Below, piece after piece: positions 1-5,203 of a stretch of 7,169 bases of DNA (its first letter is position 1; the number at the start of each line of letters is the position of its first letter). Source of the stretch: Bacteroidia bacterium (GTDB lineage Bacteria > Bacteroidota > Bacteroidia > Bacteroidales > Azobacteroidaceae); assembly GCA_025996695.1 (NCBI GenBank), contig BNTP01000110.1:1-7169 (forward strand). The letters run 5' to 3'. The notes beneath the pieces were generated by a model, which saw only the letters and a list, made by a program, of their open reading frames with translations, had not been told where the DNA came from and ran no database searches. The translations under genes and the position numbers were made by a program.

Positions 1-2
1 AC

Positions 3-272
3 GAGAAAACGGTGTGGAATATCTCATCCGATGTTATCGAATCGTTTTTTGGCTATTTCAAAAGTCGCAAATCGCCTAATTCATTGAATGGGATTACCAA
101 GCAGGTTTTGATCTTACCGCTTCGGACGAAAATCGATGCGATGACCGGCCTGTCCAGCATCAACTTCAAGAGTGCCTTAGAAAATGTTTTTCTGAAAGAT
201 TTAGATGCATGGAAAGCAGAGAATCTGACTGAAAATCAGGCAGTTATGAGAAGAAAAAAAATGGCGGCATAG
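3..272 (+). CDS. Transposase-like protein, C-terminal end (5' partial)
   Basis: The reading frame is open from the left edge of the window and ends at TAG 270-272, so only about 89 C-terminal residues are visible. The segment S-D-V-I-E-S-F-F-G-Y-F-K, followed by a short basic stretch and a leucine-rich segment (VLILPL), resembles the region around the last catalytic glutamate of DDE-type transposases of Bacteroidetes insertion sequences. The glutamate of 'DVIESFFG' would be that residue. The tail is charged and lysine-rich (MRRKKMAA). A GTG at 12 could be read as a start, but the frame is open before it and the product would lack most of a catalytic domain, so I treat this as a fragment. The IS family cannot be assigned from this piece, and its right terminal inverted repeat cannot be identified because the left end lies outside the window. 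The transposase reading rests on motif resemblance only. Confidence 0.5.
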   Translation, partial: EKTVWNISSDVIESFFGYFKSRKSPNSLNGITKQVLILPLRTKIDAMTGLSSINFKSALENVFLKDLDAWKAENLTENQAVMRRKKMAA

Positions 273-349
273 GAATAATGCGAAGCCGTTTGAACACCCT
301 ACCCGGAGGGATGCACAGCTCTGATGAAAACACAATGACTCGCCCCAAT

Positions 350-406
350 CCCGCATGTAGGTATGCAACCCCAGTCGCCAAGGGCCGCATACCTACCGCA
401 TGCGGG
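350..406. repeat. Long bulged inverted repeat (hairpin)
   Basis: CCCGCATG (350-357) pairs with CATGCGGG (399-406), and the next bases TAGGTATGC (358-366) pair with GCATACCTA (387-395). Together this gives 17 base pairs with a 3-nt bulge (396-398) and a 20-nt loop. The pairing was checked base by base. It may be an interspersed palindromic repeat or an IS end structure. Function is unknown. Confidence 0.75.
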
Positions 407-440
407 CTGCATGAGGTAGGGTCAATGCTACCGAGCGATG

Positions 441-455
441 CAATCCAACGGATTG
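441..455. repeat. Short perfect hairpin
   Basis: CAATCC (441-446) and GGATTG (450-455) are perfect reverse complements around the loop AAC. It sits seven bases before the larger 462-490 hairpin and is probably part of the same repeat cluster. Confidence 0.5.
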
Positions 456-461
456 CCCTGT

Positions 462-490
462 CAAATTTCCCTTTGAAAAAGGGAAATTTG
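462..490. repeat. 13-bp perfect hairpin, half of which recurs near 6950
   Basis: CAAATTTCCCTTT (462-474) and AAAGGGAAATTTG (478-490) are perfect reverse complements around GAA. The right arm with its downstream flank, GGGAAATTTGGCGTGC (481-496), reappears exactly in inverted orientation at 6945-6960. That recurrence marks it as a dispersed repeat of this genome rather than a local structure. The nearest T-run is about 25 nt away (515-521), so it does not look like a standard intrinsic terminator. Confidence 0.75.
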
Positions 491-538
491 GCGTGCCCCC
501 CACCGTTCAGACAATTTTTTTAATTGAAAAAAAATGAC

Positions 539-546
539 TACTTTTG
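539..546 (+). promoter_or_regulatory. Bacteroidetes -7 promoter element for ruvC
   Basis: TACTTTTG matches the Bacteroidetes housekeeping sigma -7 consensus TAnnTTTG. No good TTTG -33 element is seen about 20 nt upstream; that region is T-rich. Transcription would be expected to begin a few bases after 546, so the leader before the ruvC ATG at 559 would be under about 10 nt, which leaves no room for a Shine-Dalgarno site. Confidence 0.65.
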
Positions 547-558
547 TGGGCAATTGAC

Positions 559-1122
559 ATGACAATAAAGGACAAAATAGTTTTAGGCATTGACCCCGGC
601 ACAAATGTGATGGGTTACGGATTGATACAAATCACGGATAATAAACCGCGTGTATTAGCGATGGGCGTGTTAGCGCTCAATAAATACGACAGTCATTATT
701 TGCGTTTGCAGCGGATTTTTGAACGAATCATCAGTCTTATCGACGAATTTTTACCCGATGAACTGGCAATTGAAGCCCCGTTTTTCGGAAAAAATGTGCA
801 AAGTATGCTCAAACTGGGACGCGCCCAAGGCGTGGCGATGGCAGCAGCACTCAGCCGCGACATCCCGATTTTTGAATACGCCCCGCTAAAAATAAAAATG
901 GCCATCACAGGCAATGGACGCGCCTCGAAAGAACAGGTTTCCTACATGCTGCAAAGCTATCTGAAAATCCCCAAAGAAGACGTCCTCCCCCAATTAGACG
1001 CCACTGACGCCGTAGCGGCCGCGCTGTGCCACCATTTTCAGTGCAATCGGCCGCAATCAGATAAAACATACACGAGTTGGAAAGATTTTATCGCGAAAAA
1101 TGAGAAACGAGTTAAAAGTTAG
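559..1122 (+). CDS. ruvC: Crossover junction endodeoxyribonuclease RuvC
   Basis: RuvC is the Holliday junction resolvase that nicks four-way DNA junctions together with the RuvAB branch migration motor during recombinational repair. The protein is 187 residues, within the usual RuvC range. All four acidic catalytic positions of the RNase H fold are present: D12 (in GIDPGT), E72 (in [10 protein letters not shown]), and D147 and D150 (in LDATDA). The segment [12 protein letters not shown] (83-94) matches the conserved K-LGQARG region of the family. ATG 559 is chosen over the in-frame TTG at 544 because that TTG lies inside the -7 promoter element and the family normally starts shortly before the I-D-P-G-T motif. 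The gene appears to stand alone: its stop lies inside a heptad repeat array, and a repeat island separates it from the receptor gene. The last 25 residues are polar and probably a non-conserved tail. Confidence 0.96.
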   Translation: MTIKDKIVLGIDPGTNVMGYGLIQITDNKPRVLAMGVLALNKYDSHYLRLQRIFERIISLIDEFLPDELAIEAPFFGKNVQSMLKLGRAQGVAMAAALSRDIPIFEYAPLKIKMAITGNGRASKEQVSYMLQSYLKIPKEDVLPQLDATDAVAAALCHHFQCNRPQSDKTYTSWKDFIAKNEKRVKS

Positions 1123-1158
1123 AGTTTAGTTATTAGAGTTTAGAGTATAGTTTAGAGT
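1119..1158. repeat. TTAGAGT heptad array
   Basis: Copies of TTAGAGT begin at 1119, 1133, 1140 and 1152. A degenerate copy (TTAGTTA) at 1126 keeps the 7-nt register, and a 5-nt ATAGT lies between the last two. The first copy contains the ruvC stop codon TAG (1120-1122). It is a short, slightly decayed low-complexity tandem repeat, likely produced by slippage. No regulatory role is evident. Confidence 0.75.
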
Positions 1159-1181
1159 ATCGAAAATATGTTAGGCAGTAA

Positions 1182-1365
1182 GTCCCGCAGGGACGACACT
1201 TTATTAACCGTAGGCTTCAGCCTGCGGGAACGCAGCATCTATGACATACTTAGCCCCGCAGGGACGGCACATAAAGTGTCGTCCTTGCAGGACTTAGGGA
1301 GGGGTGAGCATCGTCGCGTCCGTAGGCTGAAGCCTACGGTTAATAAAGTGTTGTCCCTGCGGGAC
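1182..1365. repeat. Nested inverted repeat island (four related palindromic cores)
   Basis: The outer arms 1182-1227 and 1320-1365 are 46-nt inverted copies differing at two positions. The inner arms 1249-1270 and 1276-1297 are inverted copies matching at 17 of 22 positions around ATAAA. All four arms carry versions of the core GTCCCGCAGGGACGACAC, itself partly palindromic. The outer arms also carry CCGTAGGCTTCAGCCTACGG-type palindromes; the right copy at 1320-1339 is a 9-bp stem with a GA loop. This is the architecture of an interspersed palindromic element that has inserted more than once or inverted on itself. The island has no stop codon in the frame of the downstream receptor gene, so that open frame extends artificially upstream to 1168. 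Confidence 0.85.
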
Positions 1366-1382
1366 AAAGCGACGTTTCTATC

Positions 1383-1410
1383 TGTCATTGCGGGTTTGAC
1401 CCGCAATCTC
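1383..1410. repeat. CATTGCGGG palindromic repeat, copy 1 (receptor leader)
   Basis: ATTGCGGGT (1387-1395) and ACCCGCAAT (1399-1407) form a perfect 9-bp stem with a TTG loop. The 28-nt segment matches 6085-6112, inside the RsmF-like gene, at 26 of 28 positions and in the same orientation. It ends only six bases before the proposed receptor start at 1417, so it occupies the place where a ribosome-binding leader would be. Confidence 0.85.
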
Positions 1411-1416
1411 CGGACC

Positions 1417-3690
1417 ATGGTAGTGAACAAAGCCCCGGCTACCATTTTAATCATATTTTCCCTGAACTGCACTTTTGCATTTTCCCAAAACGATACGTTA
1501 AACAAAGATGACGTGAAAACGCTTGACGAAGTGGTGGTCACTGCTTCGTTAAAACAGTCTGCCACCGAAACAAAGCAGCCTGTGGCGTTTACAACCCTCT
1601 CGCGATCCGACATAGAAAAGGGACATATTTCTGACCCGAAATCACTTTCGCTGTTGACACCCAATCTTTATATGCCTGATTATGGTTCAAAAATGACCGG
1701 TTCGATTTATGTGCGCGGCATCGGGGCGCGTATGGAGCAGCCTGCGATGGGACTGTATGTGGATAATGTTCCGGTTCTCAATAAAAACAACTTTGATTTT
1801 GATTTTTACGATATTCAGCGAATTACCGTTTTACGAGGGCCGCAGGGCACGCTCTATGGACGAAATGCAATCGGTGGCGTGATAAATATTCAGACGCTTT
1901 CGCCTTTCACTTATAGCGGCACGCGTGTGTCGGCAAGCTATGGCAATGGCAATGAGGCGGACATCGCTCTATCCACATACCGGCGTCCAAGCAGCGATTT
2001 CGGTTATTCGGTTGCTTTACGACATCATCAAAATGACGGTTTTTATGTCAATGAATACGACGGCGAAAAATGCGATAAGCTGTTAAGTGACGGGCTACGA
2101 TTGCGGTTGCAAGGACGGCTGTCGGAGCGTTGGAGTTTGGATAACAGCTTGTCCGTGAATTTTGTGAAACAAGAAGGATTTGCGTATTCGCTTTACGATG
2201 AAGTAACTGAAAAAACGCAACCGATTAGCCACAACGATCTTTGCACCTATCGCCGCCTCAACTTGAATGAGGGGTTGACGCTGCTTTATCGGGGCGATGA
2301 GTTGCAATTTTCGAGCACCACAAGTTGGCAATATACCGATGACAAGATGGTGATGGATCAGGATTTTACGCCAAAATCCATGTTTACGCTGGCACAAGCG
2401 CAAAAAGAACATGCTCTGACACAGGAGTTTATATTAAAATCCAAAGATGCAAACAGTCGTTGGGAATGGTTGAGTGGCGCGTTTGGATTTTACAAACACG
2501 TAAACATGTCGGCTCCTGTTACTTTCAAAAAAGACGGCATTGACGAACTGATATTGGCACATGCCAATAAGGGTATCCACATGATGTTTCCCGAGGCTGA
2601 CCTACAGTTTGAAGAGAATGAATTTGTCATCCAAAGCCGTTTTCAGTTGCCGGTGTTTGGGGCATCGGCCTTTCATCAGTCGTCGCTTCGTTTCGACCGA
2701 TGGAAATTGACCGCAGGACTGCGTTTCGACTATGAAAATACAGGCATTCGCTACCATAATTACGCCGACATACACTATCGCTTCACGCTCACAATGCCGG
2801 ATTACAAACCACTGCATACGGAGTTGAATGATAAAGAGAATATGATTTTTTATGAGTTCACGCCTCGTTTTTCGGTTTCGTATGAAGCCCCTGTCGGTAT
2901 TATTTACGCTACGGTGGCTCGCGGCTACAAAACCGGCGGCTACAACTCGCAGATTTTTTCGGATATTATTCAAAATCAAATGATGAACGACCTGATGAAC
3001 GATTTAGGCATTCATTTTGACAATTTGGGGGCAACTTATGACCCTAACGCTGCCATTGCTTATAAGCCTGAACACAACTGGAATTACGAAACAGGCACTC
3101 ATTTATATTTTCTTAACAACAAGTTGTTAGTTAATGCCGCTTTGTTTTATATTGATTGTTATGATCAACAACTCACCGTGTTTCCTCCGGGGAAAAGTAC
3201 CGGTCGATTGATGTCAAATGCAGGTAGGACAAGTAGTTATGGTGCAGAAATAGATGTGAAATATTCATACAATGATTTGACGTTGACCGGCAGTTATGGG
3301 CACACGACCGCCCGATTTCTCACTTACAATGACGGCAATGAAGATTACGCAGATAAATATGTTCCGTATGCCCCTCAAAATACCGTTTACTTATGCGGAG
3401 AGTATCGCTTCAATTTGAGCAAACAACCTGCAAATCAGTTACTTCTGCGGATGGATTGGCGAGGTGTCGGACGCATGTATTGGAACGAGAGCAATACCTT
3501 GTCGCAACCTTTTTATGGCGTGTGGGGAAGCTCTGTCAGCTGGAAGCAGGACAAGTTTTTACTAAGTTTGTGGGGAAATAATTTGACGGATGCTGTGCAT
3601 AACATATTCTATTTCAAGTCAATGGGAAATTCTTTTGTGCAAAGAGGAAAACCATTTCAAATGGGGGCATCCATTTATTATGATATTTGA
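1417..3690 (+). CDS. TonB-dependent outer-membrane receptor
   Basis: This is an outer-membrane gated porin that imports a scarce ligand using TonB-ExbBD energy. The ligand cannot be told from sequence; iron complex, cobalamin or another small chelate are all possible. From ATG 1417 the protein has 757 residues. Residues 1-23 form a Sec signal peptide (basic N-terminus, hydrophobic ILIIFSL core, likely cleavage after AFS). A TonB box-like DEVVVTA lies at about 37-43. The plug domain follows, ending with the conserved ITVLRGPQGTLYGRNAIGGV near 135-155, and then a beta-barrel with the family motif ARGYKTGGYN near 500-510 and an NYETG strand motif. There is no carboxypeptidase-regulatory-like N-terminal domain and no SusD partner, so it is not SusC-type. 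The frame is open back to 1168, but the first 83 codons are translated repeat. ATG 1417 directly precedes the signal peptide and is preferred. No TAnnTTTG promoter was found upstream. Confidence 0.9.
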   Translation: MVVNKAPATILIIFSLNCTFAFSQNDTLNKDDVKTLDEVVVTASLKQSATETKQPVAFTTLSRSDIEKGHISDPKSLSLLTPNLYMPDYGSKMTGSIYVRGIGARMEQPAMGLYVDNVPVLNKNNFDFDFYDIQRITVLRGPQGTLYGRNAIGGVINIQTLSPFTYSGTRVSASYGNGNEADIALSTYRRPSSDFGYSVALRHHQNDGFYVNEYDGEKCDKLLSDGLRLRLQGRLSERWSLDNSLSVNFVKQEGFAYSLYDEVTEKTQPISHNDLCTYRRLNLNEGLTLLYRGDELQFSSTTSWQYTDDKMVMDQDFTPKSMFTLAQAQKEHALTQEFILKSKDANSRWEWLSGAFGFYKHVNMSAPVTFKKDGIDELILAHANKGIHMMFPEADLQFEENEFVIQSRFQLPVFGASAFHQSSLRFDRWKLTAGLRFDYENTGIRYHNYADIHYRFTLTMPDYKPLHTELNDKENMIFYEFTPRFSVSYEAPVGIIYATVARGYKTGGYNSQIFSDIIQNQMMNDLMNDLGIHFDNLGATYDPNAAIAYKPEHNWNYETGTHLYFLNNKLLVNAALFYIDCYDQQLTVFPPGKSTGRLMSNAGRTSSYGAEIDVKYSYNDLTLTGSYGHTTARFLTYNDGNEDYADKYVPYAPQNTVYLCGEYRFNLSKQPANQLLLRMDWRGVGRMYWNESNTLSQPFYGVWGSSVSWKQDKFLLSLWGNNLTDAVHNIFYFKSMGNSFVQRGKPFQMGASIYYDI

Positions 3691-3700
3691 ATTTTTTTCG

Positions 3701-3708
3701 TACCTTTG
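3701..3708 (+). promoter_or_regulatory. Bacteroidetes -7 promoter element before the lipoprotein gene
   Basis: TACCTTTG matches TAnnTTTG and begins ten bases after the receptor stop codon. The leader to ATG 3729 is A-rich (run of A at 3717-3725), typical of Bacteroidetes translation starts. No clear -33 TTTG lies at the expected distance. It probably drives 3729-6576, where gene gaps are 11 and 6 nt followed by a 4-nt overlap. Confidence 0.65.
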
Positions 3709-3728
3709 TGCTTTCTAAAAAAAAATAA

Positions 3729-4193
3729 ATGAAAGTATTCAAGGTTTTATTTACAACGGTGGCGATGGCATTGATAATATCATGTGGTGATGATGTGGAG
3801 CCAATAGGGCCAAAACTGCCTACCGGAGAAATCTCTTATTTGGGCAAGGCAACAACAGGGCAAAGTGATGGCTCATCTTATGAGCAGGACAGTGTGGTCG
3901 TCACATTAGATTTGTTTTCCGATAACAAAACTTTAGCGACGATGGTTATGAATGCTGTAAAGTTTGCCTCCAAAATGCCCGGAATTGATATGACGATCGA
4001 TAGCGTTTCTGTTGAAACAAATGCAAAAGTTTTGCTTCTAAGTGGAGAAAATATTGTGCCGATAGCGATGGGAGGGCCGTTTCTGTCACGCATCATCACT
4101 CATTTGCATGGTACTGTAACTCAGGATAGCCTGATTGTTTCGATGAATGGAGGAGATTCTCCAATGTCTTTTAGAGGAGGGTTGAAAAAATAA
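3729..4193 (+). CDS. Putative surface lipoprotein with calycin-like domain
   Basis: This is a 154-residue secreted lipoprotein. Residues 1-18 are a lipoprotein signal peptide with basic start MKVFK, a hydrophobic stretch, and lipobox IIS-C with the lipidated cysteine at position 19. The next residues, G-D-D-V-E, are acidic and resemble lipoprotein export signals that send Bacteroidetes lipoproteins to the cell surface. The rest is beta-rich: VVVTLDLF (about 55-62), an AVKFASKMPGIDMTIDSV segment, a glycine-rich hinge near IAMGGPF, and a closing strand pattern ending PMSFRGG. This pattern resembles the calycin-like beta-barrel lipoproteins of Bacteroidetes, which often sit beside TonB-dependent receptors; that assignment is from memory of the family, not from a search. 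It starts 38 nt after the receptor gene under its own promoter, so it may be an accessory ligand-binding partner of that receptor. It could instead belong to another small beta-barrel family. Confidence 0.7.
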   Translation: MKVFKVLFTTVAMALIISCGDDVEPIGPKLPTGEISYLGKATTGQSDGSSYEQDSVVVTLDLFSDNKTLATMVMNAVKFASKMPGIDMTIDSVSVETNAKVLLLSGENIVPIAMGGPFLSRIITHLHGTVTQDSLIVSMNGGDSPMSFRGGLKK

Positions 4194-4204
4194 ATTTTTT
4201 CTCA

Positions 4205-4486
4205 ATGGAGCATCTAACGGGAATTATCGTCGGGCTGGTCACTTTTTTGATTATTGGACTTTTTCATCCACTTGTCATTAAAGGCGAATACTATTTTGGG
4301 GTGAAATGCTGGTGGGTGTTTCTACTTATGGGAATTGCCGGATTGATTGGTGCTTATTTTATTTCCAACGTGTTGCTTTCGGCTTGCTGTGGTGTGTTTG
4401 GATTTTCTTCTTTTTGGAGCATTGGAGAATTGTTTGCCCAACAGAAAAGAGTGGAAAAAGGCTGGTTTCCTAAACGGAAAAAATAA
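4205..4486 (+). CDS. DUF4491 family membrane protein
   Basis: This is a 93-residue integral membrane protein. The sequence GLVTFLIIGLFHPLVIKGEYYFG (about 10-32), with its HP-VIK-EYYFG core, then a hydrophobic WWVFLLMGIAGLIGAYF segment, and the ending F-S-S-F-W-S-I-G-E-L-F followed by RVEKGWFP, match the conserved pattern I know for DUF4491, a small family with no assigned function found mostly in Bacteroidetes and Firmicutes. Two to three membrane segments are visible (about 5-24, 36-53 and 55-75). It begins 11 nt after the lipoprotein stop and ends 6 nt before rsmE, so it is very probably co-transcribed with both. The C-terminus is short and basic (PKRKK), consistent with a cytoplasmic tail. 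Function is unknown, and the neighbours do not settle it. Confidence 0.85.
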   Translation: MEHLTGIIVGLVTFLIIGLFHPLVIKGEYYFGVKCWWVFLLMGIAGLIGAYFISNVLLSACCGVFGFSSFWSIGELFAQQKRVEKGWFPKRKK

Positions 4487-4492
4487 AACGAT

Positions 4493-5203
4493 ATGTTTTT
4501 ATTTTACGCCCCCGACATAGCGACCGGTTTTACACTTCCGGAAACGGAATCGCAACATTGTGTCCGAGTCCTGCGCAAACAAATCGGCGATTTAATTGAC
4601 ATTACGGATGGTCAAGGGCATTTTTACAAAGCTGAAATCACGGACGCACATCCCAAACATTGTGCCGTAAATATTGTAGAAACCCGTCTTCAGCCACCTT
4701 TGTGGCACACTCGGATAGAAATAGCGATTGCGCCCACCAAAAATTTAGATCGCATTGAGTGGTTTGCTGAAAAAGCAACCGAGATTGGCATTGACAAAAT
4801 CACGCTTCTGAAAACGCACCATTCCGAACGCAAAGACGTGAAAGTCGACCGCATCCACAAAATTTTAATCGCGGCCATGAAGCAATCAATGAAAGCCCGT
4901 GTGCCGGAATTGCAGGAAATGACGGCTTTCAAACACTTTGTGAAACAACCTTTTGACGGTCAGAAATACATCGCACATTGCAATTCGGGCGATAAGCAGT
5001 TGTTAAGTACCATTTACACAAAAGGCGACAACACTCTGATTCTGATTGGTCCCGAAGGTGATTTCAGCGACGACGAAGTAGCCGAAGCCATCAAAAACGG
5101 TTTTCAACCGATTTCTTTAGGCGAAAGTCGCCTGCGAACGGAAACGGCGGCATTGTATGCCCTGCAAACTGTTCACATCATCAATCAGTTGTTTGCCCAA
5201 TGA
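4493..5203 (+). CDS. rsmE: 16S rRNA (uracil(1498)-N(3))-methyltransferase RsmE
   Basis: RsmE methylates N3 of U1498 of 16S rRNA in the small subunit decoding region, using S-adenosylmethionine. The protein is 236 residues, a normal length. An N-terminal PUA-like RNA-binding region (about 1-70, with HCVRVLRKQIGD) is followed by a SPOUT methyltransferase domain. The trefoil-knot SAM-binding motifs are intact: LIGPEGDFSDDEV near 183-195 and LGESRLRTETAAL near 209-221. The segment EKATEIGIDKI near 93-103 is also characteristic. ATG 4493 follows an A-rich leader 6 nt after the DUF4491 stop. The stop TGA (5201-5203) overlaps the ATG of the downstream methyltransferase gene, which indicates translational coupling of two rRNA modification genes. 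Confidence 0.95.
   Translation: MFLFYAPDIATGFTLPETESQHCVRVLRKQIGDLIDITDGQGHFYKAEITDAHPKHCAVNIVETRLQPPLWHTRIEIAIAPTKNLDRIEWFAEKATEIGIDKITLLKTHHSERKDVKVDRIHKILIAAMKQSMKARVPELQEMTAFKHFVKQPFDGQKYIAHCNSGDKQLLSTIYTKGDNTLILIGPEGDFSDDEVAEAIKNGFQPISLGESRLRTETAALYALQTVHIINQLFAQ

Larger units (their letters stand above)
273..538. other. Gene-free repeat-bearing spacer between transposase end and ruvC
   Basis: No convincing gene is present. The open frame at 278-523 has no Bacteroidetes-style promoter or leader and its translation simply reads through repeats. The spacer holds a long bulged inverted repeat (350-406), a small hairpin (441-455) and a 13-bp-stem hairpin (462-490). The inverted pair CCCTACC (298-304) and GGTAGGG (415-421) may enclose the first two arms. 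A T-run at 515-521 precedes the ruvC promoter. Some of this may be the right end of the IS whose transposase ends at 272, but no terminal repeat could be matched. Confidence 0.6.

Noticed and set aside
462..521. Hairpin 462-490 as a terminator of the transposase gene
   Set aside because: The T-run is about 25 nt beyond the stem, and the hairpin arm is a dispersed repeat found again at 6945-6960.
278..523. Open frame of 81 codons after the transposase end
   Set aside because: It reads through three hairpin repeats, has no promoter-like leader, and its composition (PNPACRYATP..., ACPPPFRQFF) is that of translated repeat DNA.
544..558. TTG at 544 as an upstream start for ruvC
   Set aside because: The codon lies inside the TAnnTTTG promoter element, so it would not be in the transcript. 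ATG 559 gives the normal RuvC N-terminus.
1119..1410. CRISPR array
   Set aside because: The repeats are inverted and nested, of different lengths, without regular spacers or an adjacent cas gene.
1168..1416. ATG 1168 as the receptor start (83 extra residues)
   Set aside because: The added residues are translated palindromic repeat and would bury the signal peptide; ATG 1417 begins a proper signal sequence.
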